From the NCBI GenBank assembly GCA_021904315.1, contig CM038907.1, positions 24,125,223-24,189,222 of the forward strand: DNA of 64,000 nt. Direction: 5' to 3'. Both the position numbers and the translations under genes were made by a program. How positions within the stretch are numbered: position 1 is the first letter of the stretch; each line of letters begins with the position of its first letter. The notes under the pieces are model-generated. The model ran no database searches, was not told the origin of the DNA, and worked only from the letters and a program-made list of their open reading frames with translations. Positions 36,589 through 49,400 of this stretch are shown here, in pieces. The stretch comes from Sphagnum magellanicum. Lineage: Eukaryota > Streptophyta > Sphagnopsida > Sphagnales > Sphagnaceae.

Positions 36589-39189
36589 AATGTACAATAT
36601 GTTGAAACAAATATGCAATTTACTTTGTGATATACTTGTTACATCTATTAATTAATGGGTGTTTTACAATTTTATAAATTTACTACCATTTTCATACCTC
36701 ATCATAAATCATTTCATTCAATTTTTATTCATAAAATTTTAACAAAATTTTCATAATTTTTTAAAAATTTAAGTTAAATTTTTGACACATAAATTTTCTA
36801 ATTATTGAACAAAATTTGTGATTTATGTATAATTCCAAAAAAGATCCCAAGTCACAATTATAAATTAAATCAATATAATATGTGTACAATGCCATTCAAA
36901 AATAAGGGTAATCATGGCAAGATGTGGTACATGACTAATTTCAATTACAAGGATTCACAAATTCAAATTGAAAACCTATTATATCCAATTTAAGGTTTTG
37001 GTCTACTTAAATTAAAGACATTTGAAATTATTAAATGATTATTGCGTTAATTTTTTCCATTTTGCAAAGGACCATCTTAGTTGCATAAATATAAACTTGT
37101 TGGTAGTCACTAGAAAACTACTAGCCACATTCAAAAAGCACTTTATTTTCAAAAACACAATTTGAGTTTTCTAGTATGTTTAAATTTCAAAAGTGTTTTG
37201 CCACATGAAAGTATTTGTAAACAAACATAATGGAGATGTAACTTATTATATAAGAAATGGATCATCATAATGAATGTAATTTGGTATGTTTTGACCATTT
37301 TTCAAATGCATCACAAAAATTTCACATTTCAAATGAAGGTTTATTCATCAATAATAATTCGTAATTATTTTTTAAATGGAATATTGTCCAACATAGGTAA
37401 CTCTAAATTACAAAAAAGGATCATCCAAAAAAATTAAATAAACAAATTTAGTGGGCTCTAAAACCTTAATGCCTTGGATAACTTAATGTCTCTTGGTTTT
37501 TTAATTAACAAGACATCCAAATATACAAAAATCGTCTTTTGTGTACCCACTATCAATATCCCAAAAGAAAGTACTATCTATATCGTTAATTATGTCCACA
37601 TTATGAAATTTAGCTAATTCATTTCGTAGAAGTAAATAAGCGTCCAAATGACAAGCATGGATGACATACACATAAATTAAAATCACATTCTTCTTGGTGC
37701 CATAATGATATAAATAATGGAAACTACCTTCAATTATTATCATAAAGGGGACAACATGTGTAATTGACATTAAAAAATTCTTCTCTAAACAAAGTTTTCT
37801 TTTCCCTCATGATGTTTTGGATTTTTCATGCATATGGACACAAAAGATCACCTTATATTGCATTGTCCTCAAACAAATTCATAATATCTTAACATTGAAA
37901 TCATGGCAACACATATTCATGAATACAAAGTGAACAAAAATTATTATTATAAAGTTTTTAAAAATTGGGGGTAATTATTGATTATGACTTGTTTATAGAA
38001 CAATATTTTTACTCAAGCAAACAAGAATTGTCTTCAATTACATACTATAGAAGTAAAACATAGCCTAGTTGGCCATTATATTATTTATACTTCAAACTAA
38101 TGTTATTAGTGGAATAAATTAATAAGAACACATTTCCATATTCATGCCAAAATACTTGAATTGATTATGTATAGGTAGTCTTCTTCATGTTACCTTTGTT
38201 AACCAAATAATAAACCACAATCATTCAAATGAAAAGTATTTGCTTCATAATGGTGATGTCCACTCTCTCCCTTTGAATTGTATCCAAAGGGCGATAAAGT
38301 TTTGTAAATATCTTTCCTTTTGCACCAATGACTTTATGCCAATTTCACTTCTCTATTCTTATTTGATGTTTGTTCCTTGCCCCATTAATTGTTCCTTAAT
38401 TCCCTAATGATAAAATCCTTAATCTTCCCTTACTACCTTAAATGAAAAGAACCAAAGTTGGAAATTTGAAATAAGCTCTTGAAACACAACCACAACACAT
38501 TTCCCATCTACCCACACTTCACACACACACATCATAAATTTTTTTTAAAGTCCTTTTGTTTACAATAAATTCATTGTAGTTTTTATAAGAAGTTTGCATA
38601 TACTCCACCCTTTCACTTTCCTTTTTCTTAAAGTTACAACTACATTCTCCTTTTTATTCTAATATTCACCAAGGTTTAACTACACCTAAACAAAATAAGC
38701 AATTTTCACCATCTTTACCCAACTAACTCCCTATAACCATCTCCACTTAATTCTCCCTAGTACAAGAAAAAATGGTCATTACATAGTCAATAGCATTGAT
38801 AGCCTAATATTTGCATCTTCTGTGTATGATACCCACACTAAATTGAATTGTACAACACTCTCATGTTGTCATTTGGTTGAAGGAAAATGATTGAGATTGT
38901 GTTGATACTTGAAACAAAAGTCCATGCGTTATAAAAAGTAGATTTCACAATTACTTACATTTTGAAAAACTTACTAAACACCTATTAAAAAAATGCAAAG
39001 TTTGAAAAATAATGCACAATAGTGAAGAAGTATCTTTTTATTATTAGCAAAATAAAAACATTCAACTTACGATGATTTTATGCTTAAATTTTATTCATGT
39101 TTTATACCTAGTTTGATCCTTCTTTTTTGGGGGCTACCAAGGTAATCTAAAGGTTCATTTTGTTTTGTTTACACCTTCAAAGGTTAATT
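36589..39189. other. AT-rich intergenic DNA
   Basis: No gene recognised. A stray CACTAGAAAACTAC at about 37108 resembles a CACTA terminus, but no right partner was found. An 89-codon minus-strand frame at 37501-37770 has no family resemblance. Confidence 0.35.
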
Positions 39190-40290
39190 TGTACAATTAA
39201 AACAAGAGAAATACATCAAATAAGGTGAATGTATTAAATTTTGGCTTTGTTGAATCAAACCTTAAATTTAAGTTTCCATGAATATTATGAGTTGTGACTA
39301 CCTATCCCCCACTCTACTTGCATTCTATATCTAACATGTATCTTGTTGTTGGCTCTCACTATGTCATGATTGGCATCAAGGTCTAGTTCCCATCTTCCTA
39401 TATTTCATTTGATGAACATTTCTTCTCCTAGGCATGTACCTTGATCTCGCAACAAGTTCTTAAAGTAGCCATCCCCTTGTGCAAAATATTGATGCCAATC
39501 TATGTAGATGCTAGCTAAAATGGCAGAGGATGTCCATATCATGGTAAAAGCCAAGGTAGCCAATGGCTAGATGGATAGGCCATGTGATCGAGAACAACAA
39601 TGTTATTCAAAAAGTAAATTTTCTTTCAGCCATTGAACTAGATCTTGTGTGCCTCATTCTTCCAAGGTTTTTGGATTTCGATCATCAATTTTCAATCAAT
39701 GGCCAATAGACTCTAGAAAATCCTACAACTAACTACCCGAGGTGGCTTCTCGTAAACCTTAGGCCAATGGATCTCATTTGCAAGTGCATCATTTTAATTC
39801 ACAAGAATGATCTCTTTGACCAATTCCACATGAATGCATGTGTCATATATGATAACATTTTCATGTTTCATACACAAAATAAAGTTGAAAAAATGTTCCT
39901 CAAAGGTCAATTTGATAGTCTCTCTAATAAAATAGGAGTTCCACATTTAAAACTAACATGGATGACGATTGTAGGCATCACAAGATACATCAAAGTTCTT
40001 CAAATTCAACCGAATCGAAATTGGATCAAGTTCTTATACATTGTTGATGCAGTTCACATTGTGGCCAACGCATCCCAAACACCAATATCCAAATTCACTA
40101 ATTAACTAGGCCCCTCCTCCATTTGATCTGTGTTGAACAAGTCCCCAGAGCTGGTAGCAACAAATGCACATTCAAAAAACATGGTAGCTTGTTTATCCAT
40201 GTCATGAAACATTTAAAATCATCATTTGAAGATGAACTAGAATAACCACACCTAGTGGAAGAACCATGGCTAGAGCATGATGAAAACTCC
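39190..40290 (-). pseudogene. PIF/Harbinger transposase relic 1
   Basis: Read on the minus strand, blocks fall in the order of Harbinger nuclease proteins. They begin with an N-terminal acidic/Ser-rich part (40290-40100). Then come LVNLDIGVWDALATM (about 40095), LDHMAYP (decayed from the VVDHxGLFI motif) and LPWLLP/YGHP (about 39590-39540), IDWHQYFAQGDGYFKNLLRD (about 39500-39430), GEEMFIK and GRWELDLDANHDIV (about 39420-39340), NNKIHVRYRMQVEWGIG (about 39335-39285) and RFDSTKPKF (about 39255). Many frameshifts and stops break it. It is a diverged sister of the copy at 50130-51440 in the same orientation. Confidence 0.7.
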
Positions 40291-41657
40291 ATTTGTTCAA
40301 AGAGAAAGAGTTTGGGAGGAGGACCTCCTACTTGTATAATTAGATGTGAGGCAAAAGATGGTGTACAAACCCTAAATCTAACACTAAAACCTTAACTCTA
40401 AATCCTGATTTCTAACTCTTACCATCTACCTAAACACGAACCTAGCCCCAAAAACTCACAAACCCATAGGCAATAAAATTTATTTGGGCAGCCCGTAGTT
40501 TCCCAAATTTCTGTTTGGTTCCTGGTTTTGTGAATGTCATCCCTAGTGTTCCAGTTTCACTGACTTTGCAAATAACAGAAAACTGAGCATGAGATGACAA
40601 ACTGAGGACCAAATTCAATCCAGACTTGGGACCAATTGCGGATCCCCTTATGGATGACTGCATTATATAAGATGCTTTCTCATATGGAGTTAGAAGCTCA
40701 AACCTCTTCTAGTTGCAAAGTGTATAGATTCAAATCACTTTGAATCATGTGAAAGCAATATCAACTTAACCCTATTAAGAGCATCTCCCGGGCATTCGTA
40801 TAGCAACCTGTACGTAGTACTTTGAATGCTCTAATCACAAATCCAACACTTCATTCAATTCACTAAACAATGTGTTTTCTATGAAGTTAAAAGCTCAAAA
40901 CCCTTCCAGCTGCAAGGTTTCCAATGGCCTTGACTCACAATGACAAGCAACACCACCTTTACTCCATTACCGACAAATCCAACACCTTTATTTTAATCCT
41001 TTGAATAAAATGGAAAAAATGCACATCAAAGATTTTTTGCACACATCACTATCTTTTCACAACAATCTTTTAGTCAGGTTTTGTTCTGTACCCTATCTCC
41101 AATTTCATCAAAACCCTTAGTACCTGACTCTGGAACATTTGATATCCATATTGACCTCCTCCTATACACACAAATTAAGTGTGATCCACAGAACTGATAG
41201 CCAACTAGAGAAGACCATTTAATGAGCTCCTAATCAAGATAATGCCTCAAGATAATCGTATTCCCTTGCTCAGCTATAATCAGATTTCAGTACTCTCCGC
41301 ATTGTACCCAACTCATAATAAGCCAAGGGAACCATGTTACACTGAGGATCATGGCTCACAATTGCCAAAAGATGGAAAAACAACATATTTTGACTCTCCC
41401 AATTTACACCCTGTCGCTGGAAACTTACCCCACATTTTCCTTCTGAGGAAAGACCACAAGCTAGAACATTGACACACTTTGACAACAAAAAATATGTGCA
41501 GTAGTAGGTCAGTTACAAGAGGAACTGAACGAACTACTTTCTGCAATCAACAAGATATCCATGAACTTACTGCTCACAGTAAGTGTAGAAACACTGTAGT
41601 ATCTGATGAAAATTAACTGCCAACACTGTAAAATCAGAATGATTTCCATGAAACAGT
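40291..41657. other. Intergenic, 3' flank of AKR2
   Basis: A degenerate telomere-like text (CCCTAAATCTAACACTAAAACC pattern in parts) occurs at about 40368-40450. Bases 40680-40950 contain two similar phrases around AGTTAGAAGCTCAAACC and AGTTAAAAGCTCAAAACC. The right part should include the AKR2 3' untranslated region. Confidence 0.35.
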
Positions 41658-44600
41658 TTACAAGAAGACATCCTTCTCCAGCAGCTTCAGTACCTCACTT
41701 TGGGTATTGAGCTTGGCAACATCAACTGGAGTCTTGCCATCCAAATTACGTAGGGTCCTGCAACCACAGGAAATTATTCCTTCTCAGCACACGTGTGATT
41801 TCAAAATTTGAAAACAAATGCTTGACCCGTTTCATCAGTTTGCAGTGATGTCACAATTGATCAGTGGTAGCTGACGACTGTATTGATGGTAATAAAGAAA
41901 AGAGCATGAGCAAACAATACACTTACACAGCAGCACCATTCTTTAGGAGAAGCTCAACACATTCTTTGCGGCCATAGCCAGCAGCATAGTGGAGGGGGGT
42001 GTTGTTATTCTTATCAAGAGCATCCACAGCTGCTCCAGCTTCCAGCAACACCTCAGCACATTTCACCTGCAAACAGGAACTTTCATTTTGCATATAATCA
42101 AAATGATGCAATTGCAATAACAGAGGAATAATGTATTGATATAAAATCCAAACAGGCCATGCACTTCACCAAAAGTCTTACCTCTCCATAACCAGAAGCA
42201 AAATGCAAGCCTGTCCGTCCCTCTTCATCCTTCTCATCCTTGTCTGCACCCTCCTGCAAAAGGATTTTCAACCCCTGCGCCACCACTTCCCAACTGTCAT
42301 GTCAGAAAGGTGTTCTCATCAATGAGCTAGAATGCTTCTTTCAGTCTGGCACAATCTGAACTCACACTGTCATCAGAAATATGGAAGAGGACAACAGGTT
42401 CAGACAAGGGCACTCTGGCACTCTGCCATACCTCTATATCACCTGTGCTGGCAGTGTGATGGACTGTCAACTCATCTTCTTCTTCCTCACCTACATCTTC
42501 TTCACCTTCTTCCTCATTACCCAAGTCCCTTTCTCCTGCAATGCCTGTGTCTCCAGCGATACCCACACCCATGGCTTGCCCAAGCTTGCTTAAAATGGCT
42601 GGATCATTCCAGTACCTGGAGGCACATTGGACAGATGATCCTGACAAATGAACAGATGCAGCTGGAACACAACAGTTATAAAATAAACTAATATGTTGAA
42701 AAAGGCCTGTATGTTAGGCTCTGCTTCCAACATGAAGACCTGGTGCCAAGATTTAAAACAACAAAAGAGACAATAAATGACAAACAAACATCACCATACT
42801 GCAACAGAAAAAGTGACACGACTTGAGTTCAAAGAGTAAGGATCCCTCACTTCATCATGGCTGCAGGCCCTCCATTCTCAATCTCATCAAGGATAGGCTT
42901 GAGAGTGGGGTCCTCACGAACTTGGGCCATCCGCTGTTCAAGTTGCTCCTTTTGGGCAGGATTGGTCAGGCTTGAAAGCATGCCTGACATAGCAGGATCC
43001 TGCAACCCATCACAACAATATTAACTGAAATCATTGGTGGAGATACTTCAATTGACTACAGGTGTGAAGGCCAAAACACTTGCTGTCATCTGCACTCTCT
43101 CAGCTTTTCTCATCTTGCAAAGATCAAACTCAACAACATCATGCTACTTACATTTTGCAATCTTTACAACTCAGATTCCTTGTAAATTGGGTAGTAAATA
43201 ATGACTGCATCAAGCAAGACAAACAAGCAAATTCTCAAGGCTCTCTACAAAGCTCATAGCTACTGAGTGCACACACCGATTGAAAGAGCAGGAAAGGAGA
43301 CTCACCTGCATGAGGGCATTCCCTAAACGTTCGGCCATGGTCATAAATTGGGGATTCTGCATAACTTGCTGCATTGCATTGATGTACTGGTTGGTGTCCA
43401 GCTGAGGCACATCATCATTGCCAACATTCTGGACACTGTGTTGAAGCTGCTGGGCCATCTGATTGAAGGCAGGGTCCTTTGCAATCTGCTCTGCCATCTC
43501 CTTTATACTTGGGTCCTAATGAAACAATTTTTTCCACACACATCATCACAGAGCCCATCATTTGCCCAAGGTCTAGAGCACCAAAATTGGCTCAAATTCC
43601 CGGTCACAATAAGCATGGAATGGCACATTTGATTCCATACTTAGAGAAACATGTATTAATCCCTATTTTGTCACAGGAGTTTTGTGGATACAAAACATTA
43701 GAGGACATAGAACATTGGTTAATTGTTGGCTGTCTTATCTGCCAGCAAGTGTACAGTGAAAAATGAATCCCAAGCACCAGTGAACCAGTTTTCCTGGAAA
43801 CCTGCATATTATATACTTCAATCACGATCATGTGTTCAAATTTTCCATTTGCCTTAGCTTCATAACTTGAACTGTATTGATAGAACAAGCATTCATAGAA
43901 TCATAGTTGGTGTTATGAGAACAGATACAAAATGGCTGCTTTGTCATATACAGTGATTTTAAAGAACATAAGAATATATTTCTGAAATCTATCCGAAGCC
44001 AAGCTATAGATTTCCAGCAACACATGACAGGAAAAATCAGTGGAACCAAAATGATCAATGGTGCATACATTCAAAAGCCCGGCCATTGCAGAGAAGTCAA
44101 AAGGGTTGGGGACACGGGCTTCGGTCTCATCACCAATGGGAGCAGTACTTGGTGCTGCTGCTGCTGGGGTTTTCTCTTCCTTCACTGGCTGGGATGCAGC
44201 CTTGGACACATCATCCACCTTCCCTGCAATCTCAACAGTGAATTCAGAATTAGGTCTGAGCTTGCACAAACTTTTACATTGAAGCTTCAAGAACTCACAG
44301 GTACCAGATTTCATTCCAGTTCTCTAATCAGAGTTCATCATTCCAATGCAGCCATACATTCATGACCCGCATCCAAAATGAAACATGATGGTCACCAAGG
44401 AGGAACTGTTCACCTCATAGCACATTACAAGGTTTGCAATCACTTTACCAAAAAGCAAGCAAGAACAACAACCATGAAAAGATCCTCAGAAAGTCTCCCT
44501 GCTTGCAAAACAGGACTACTCTGTTTGCAACTAGAAGACGAGCTTACAGTTGTAGAGCTACAAAAGTCCATATTGACACCATCAAAAGCTTTCATCTGTG

Positions 44601-45180
44601 GGTCAGGAAATCTACCACTGTGAGAGTGTTTATGGAACAACATCGAGCAAGCAAGCCAGCAAGCCTCATTCACATCATCCTTCTTTTATCACCAGATTGA
44701 ACATGGATCCTACTAAAGATGACACCACAGAAAATCACCAAACCACTTCCAGACACCAGATCTCTCAACCGGCAGCAAACTAGACCGCGGCTCGAGGCCT
44801 ACATGAATTCCACCTCCACCAAAAAAATCCCAGTACATCTGCTCTAGAACTCCTGATACATGCTGCCGTCATATGAGGTGCCTCGCTGGGAAATGAAACC
44901 CTCACACAAAGAAGCTCCAAAACAAAATCCTTTCCCATCCACACAAAAAAAAACCAAACCAAACCAAATCCACAGACCGACACCGGACAAGAGAGACCAC
45001 AAGAAAAAAACATAAAGAGTGTACACAGATTTGTGCAAGCAGGAAGCGTATCTGCTCCGATTGTTCTCCACAGAGAAGCCGGATTCACAACCAATACAAA
45101 ATCAAAGCAGCAGAAGAGGAAAAAAAAAAGAAACAAAGCAGCAGGAAAAAGACAAGACAGAGCTCAAACTCACCAGCCAT
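41658..45180 (-). CDS. AKR2: AKR2-type ankyrin repeat protein (chloroplast outer-envelope targeting factor)
   Basis: Eight exons join in phase to 345 codons: 45180-45174 (only 7 coding nt), 44223-44069, 43515-43306, 42999-42851, 42615-42432, 42274-42182, 42066-41927 and 41757-41658 (TAA). Arabidopsis AKR2A has 342 residues and co-linear blocks. Residues ~43-124 include [10 protein letters not shown] and [19 protein letters not shown] (STI1-like region 1). Residues 125-178 include [17 protein letters not shown] and AAMMKYWND (STI1-like region 2). An acidic stretch is at 208-222. Ankyrin repeats span ~223-345, with [31 protein letters not shown] and TPVDVAKLN; the protein ends KLLEKDVFL. Family role: a cytosolic chaperone that binds nascent outer-envelope proteins such as OEP7 and docks on chloroplasts through its ankyrin domain and lipids. 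The N-terminus is shorter and more Ala/Pro-rich than in Arabidopsis. Intron 1 is 950 bp. Confidence 0.95.
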
Positions 45181-45326
45181 GGCGGTCTTCCTGTTGATCG
45201 AACTTGATGCAAGAAGAGAGGGATACAGCAGCGAAGAGCGAGAGAGAGACAAAGCGTGCGAAAGTGCAGAGAGAGACGAAGCTGTGTCGCGGTACCTCCT
45301 TGTCCCTCGCCTTATCCGTCGGTTGG

Positions 45327-45332
45327 TTTATA
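45327..45332 (-). promoter_or_regulatory. TATA box of AKR2
   Basis: The minus strand reads GATATAAACC about 150 bp upstream of the AKR2 start. Transcription would begin near 45300, giving a leader of ~120 nt rich in GA/CT repeats (45225-45285). Confidence 0.5.
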
Positions 45333-46206
45333 TCCACCCAGCGGTCGCTGACATAACATAAATGTTTACAGGCACGATCCGATGAATATTGGAAGTGTTC
45401 ACCGGTTCTAGGTTTCTCATCCACGGCATCTGGATGTGTTTGTGTTTGTATTCTCATCTTTTTTTTTTCCTTTTTTGGGGTTGCCTTTCTTTATCCAGCG
45501 GTTCCTCTTTGATTTCCCAGCAGATAGGTGTTTATCTCGCCGTCCACTCGCACCTCTCTCTTTGGGTCCTTCTTTATCCACTGGGTATATTTCTTTTCTT
45601 TGCATTTTATTTGACTAGAGAGTGGGCTGTAGATCAGTGCTGTTTTTTAACGAGGAATTTTTGTTTTTTGGTACGCAAAGTGGCTATCATCCATGGAAAA
45701 AAAATGATGTTCTTCCCTAGGAAAATTTAGCCAAATCTGGCTATAACCCAAAAATGAAATTAAAAAAAACCTTCAATCATGCTTCTATATTTGACTACAT
45801 GCACTGAGAACCAAGTATAGAAATCTGGCAATTTTTGCTTCATTTTTTATTTCCCCTTACTTCTGGCAATTGGAAACCCCCAAAATCACTTTAATTTTTT
45901 GTTTCTAAATTTCTCTTTCTGGCAAATTCCACCAGTCAAAAAAACGCTGGTGTAAATGCTGGATTCTGCCCATTAGGGTCACCCTGCCAAATATCCACCA
46001 AAACTTGTTTTCCCCTTCTTCTATAAGGCCCAATTTACACTAGAAGTCAAGGCCAAGGTTGAATTCAAATCAAGCATTCTTATTGGTGCAATCATTGAAA
46101 TCAGCCTCAAGGGCTTCACACTAAGAGTCAAGGCTGAAAAGAAAATTTTCTATCAGTTTATTGGCCCTGACTTTGCCACAAGGTTAAAAAAAAAGGATAT
46201 CTACAA
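45333..46206. other. Intergenic between AKR2 promoter and Tigger element
   Basis: T-rich and non-coding. Two similar phrases, CACTAGAAGTCAAGGCC at ~46035 and CACTAAGAGTCAAGGCT at ~46120, form a short direct repeat. No gene recognised. Confidence 0.35.
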
Positions 46207-46208
46207 TA

Positions 46209-48099
46209 GCCTCCCGCATAAGTATGCAACTTGAACCTGGGAGGATTGTGCATACTTAGCCAGTAGGTGCGCACTTTAGACAAATCACTTCCTAATCGCT
46301 TGATTTGGCTACAATGTCAAAGAAACCGAACGAGAAACGTCTCAATGAGTCCCAACGATGCGAGATCATAACGAAGCTGAACAAGACGGATGCTCCCAGT
46401 AAAAGGGCTATAGCGCGCGAGTACGATGTTAGTGAAGGAACTATCAGAAAGGTGTGGGACAAGTGGGAGCAAATCCTAGAACGATCTGCCTTAATGTCTG
46501 ATGAAACTAAAAAGAAGATTTTTCGATCTTCTATTGGTCGTTTCACCGAGCTTGAAGACATGCTTTACATCTGGATTGATAGCATGCGTCATGCCAATCT
46601 TCCTGTTCCGCCATCTCTTGCCATCGCCAAAGCAAAAAGTATTGCATCGAGTTTATCGATTCCAAAAACGGATTTCAAGGCATCCTAGCAATGGCTAAGT
46701 CGATTCAGAGTGCGCTGAGGGTTGCAAAAGATGTTGCTTCACGGAAAGGGAAATGAAGTCAACAAATCCGATCTTGGATTATTGGCAGCTTTAGACAACC
46801 TCTACGCGATTATTGTCCAATATGATCTTGAAAACGTCTATAATATGGACGAAACCAGCCTGTTTTTTCGCCTACTACCGAGATACAACCTTCTAATGCC
46901 AAATGAGAACATATCAACCACTAGAGGGAAGAAAAAATCCAAAGATCGGGTTTCTCTTATCGCGTGCACCAACGCTGTGGGAATTCACAAAATTCCTTGC
47001 GCATTGATCAGCAAACCGAAAGCATTTGCTTGTATCAAGGACCACCAATGGCATGTTCCATATTTCAATCAAGCTAAAGCTTGAATGGACGTGGAAACGT
47101 GCTAGAAGTGGTTCAACAAAGTGTTTCTTCCAGAAGTGAAAAAACGAACCAAACGTCGAATTCTTTTGTTGTTAGACAATGCCCCTAAACACTTTGAGGC
47201 TTTTGAATGCGACAATGTTAAGATCGTCTTCTTTCCCCCAAATTGCACAAGTTGGAAACAACCCTGCAATATGGGCATAATCGCAGCTCTGAAGAAGAAG
47301 TTCAAATATTTCTATCTCAAGGATGTTCTTGACTTCTATGAATTGGATGAGGAGGCGAAACTTCGAAAGAAAATGCAGGGGCGAAGATTACGACGCGGTG
47401 TTGCTGGAGTTGCATATGGAAATCTAGCTCACCTGCTCGATGTTGCGAGTTATGTCAAAGAAGCTTGGCAATCCGTGTCACCAAGCTCTATCAAAAATGC
47501 ATTTATCAAGGCGGAAATAGTGACATTAGAAGCTGATCAGGAAATAGTGAACGAAATCAAGGATTTAGGGACCAAAGTTGCACAAGCTATCGCAACTTTA
47601 AATCTTTCTGTTGGGCAAGACGAGCTTGAAGAATTTGTTCATGTCGATGATGAAAACAGTGAAGAATTCGCAGCTGCAGTTTTGGAAGACATTGAAGAGC
47701 TTTTGGAGACAATTGCTGAAGAGAATCTAGACGATGACAATGATGATGACATTCTTACCTCTCAAGCATCAGATTCGGGTTTAGGAAACACCATTGTATT
47801 TAAAGGATTTGAGTCACTTTATAAGTAAGTTGTTGATATAAAGGATTAGTTGCTCTGCTCTGAAGTTTGAAAAGAGGCTGAGGAAACATTTGATGATCTT
47901 AGAAAGTTATTTGAATTGTTTCAAAATAAAGTCCGGGTTGTCACCTTGAAAGCCAAATGCAAGAATCTTCAAAACTTGCGCCAAATGACAATCCATGACA
48001 TGTTGAACTAAATAAATCTAAACCCTATTTTTTTGGGAAAATAATGCGTACTTTACCAGGATGCATACTTAAATGGGTGCGTACTTAGGCTTTGGAGGC
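46209..48099 (+). mobile_element. Complete Tigger/pogo-type DNA transposon (TA TSD)
   Basis: The element is bounded by TA at 46207-46208 and 48100-48101. Its ends are inverted repeats: left GCCTCCCGCATAAGTATGCA, reversed right GCCTCCAAAGCCTAAGTACG. Six copies of a TGCRTACTTA-like motif lie within ~120 bp of the ends: 46219-46228 (reverse), 46249-46258, 46268-46278 (variant), 48045-48055, 48062-48071 and 48078-48087. Repeated subterminal motifs of this kind usually bind the transposase HTH domain. Total length 1,891 bp with one transposase frame, so it is a structurally full copy that has lost coding capacity. Confidence 0.88.
46314..48011 (+). pseudogene. Tigger/pogo transposase with seven in-frame stops
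   Basis: One uninterrupted reading frame of 566 codons runs from ATG 46314 to TAA 48009-48011 without any frameshift. It is broken by stops at 46686 (TAG), 46716 (TGA), 47082 (TGA), 47103 (TAG), 47826 (TAA), 47847 (TAG) and 47868 (TGA). Order of domains: N-terminal psq/CENP-B-type HTH (residues ~5-60, SKRAIAREYDVSEGTIRKVW); second HTH ending at KAS/QWLSRF; DDE core with NMDETSLFF (D179) and LLLLDNAPKH (D288). The third acidic position in PPNCTSWKQPCNMGIIAALK is N319 where the family has Asp. The D288-N319 gap of 30 residues fits the DD30D pogo class. The C-terminal tail (47869-48008) is basic and coiled-coil-like and ends RQMTIHDMLN. The protein cannot be made or be active as it stands. Confidence 0.9.
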
Positions 48100-48101
48100 T
48101 A

Positions 48102-49239
48102 ATTTGCAACCCTTCAAGCCAATGTTGCTAGAATAAAATATTGTTGTTTTGATGAAATCAAGTAAACCTTAAACCAAACCCTATATCTTTTACTTCTTCA
48201 TTTCATCTCTTTTTATTTTCTTCTTCTCTTGTTGAATTGTTATGCTTATTTGTGAATGATGGATGGATTTCATTTATTTTTACTTGGGATATGGTGATGA
48301 AAAACACAAGAGTTATAAAAATTTGTGTCTACATTTATCCATAGTGGTCTGTTTTTAGGGTTTAGTTTCAAAAAGAAGCAAAAATGAGAAGAAGAATGAT
48401 ACCAAGAAAGAAAGAAAGCATATGAAGGGTTGAAGCCTTGGTCCTTACTTATTTTTATGTTAGTGGTTTTACATATGAACCCATTGGCCCCGAAACAAAT
48501 ATTGTAATACCTTGATAGCTTGGGCACTTAATTGTTGAATAAGTAATTTAATTTAAGTTTTCTATTTCAACGTTTAAGTTTTTAATTTGAAATTTTCAAT
48601 AGTTAATATTAAACTTATTGTAAGGTATATATTTCAAAAAACTTGAACTATTTTAACGATTAGGTGGATCTTTATTTAGTAACTTCCCTTCCAAATGATT
48701 ATAGTTCAAACTTTTCCACCTTAAATATTTTTTTCAAAATTTCAACAGATTAAAAAATAAATTTAGTAACTTGGGGCACACAATAATCAAAAAATGTTTA
48801 AAGTTCTCGTTATTGTCTTCAATATTTTTTTGCCTTGACTCCTAGTTTAAAACAAGCCTAATTTACCAATTTTCAAGGTTTTGTACTTATTCACAATATT
48901 ATCTAAACACCAATCCAAATATCCTTGGAGCAAGATGGAATGTTTTTAATATATTTGAAAATCGATAGAAAACTTTTGGTTGAATTGTCATATATAATCT
49001 ATTCTTTACATTTATCAAGAGATGGTTACAAACATTTGCATGTATCAAACATGTTTTAGTCAACCCAAGGCCTAACTACAAGGTTAAAATATTAAATTGC
49101 ATTCAAAGGACTTATATTAATATTTGAGTTACAACTTAATGAATATAAATGCATGTGTTTATTACAAAGATCCGTATTTTGAGCCTTTTTTGGGCCCTTC
49201 TTTCATCCCCTAACCCCTATTTCAATCTCTAAACATTAA
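48102..49239. other. AT-rich intergenic DNA
   Basis: No gene recognised; long A/T-rich text without paired repeats. Confidence 0.35.
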
Positions 49240-49400
49240 AATTATTTGTAAAGTCCCCCAAAGTGGGGATGAGAATGCCTAGTTCGAGCTTAATTAAAGA
49301 CGAGATGCGGAATCACGGATAAAAAAATTACACAAACCAAATAACTAGGATTGAAACTGTTTTTGGCACAATATTTGTTGCAAAAAACCAATTTTGTTCC
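49240..49400. repeat. Diverged relative of MITE family A
   Basis: The order of words GAGAATG, CTAGTT, AGCTTAAT, ATTACACAAACCAAATAACT and GAAACTGTTTTT follows the left half of the elements at 24578 and 31640 with many substitutions. The terminus is recognisable only as GTAAAGTCCCCC and no right end is found, so it is an old or truncated copy. Confidence 0.4.

Noticed and set aside
37108-37122. CACTAGAAAACTAC as a third CACTA terminus
   Set aside because: No matching TTTCTAGTG right end with a 3-bp duplication was found downstream.
46686-47870. Nuclear RNA editing or stop readthrough restoring the Tigger transposase
   Set aside because: U-to-C editing is known from plant organelles, not nuclear transposons, and the catalytic Asp-to-Asn change also argues for plain decay.
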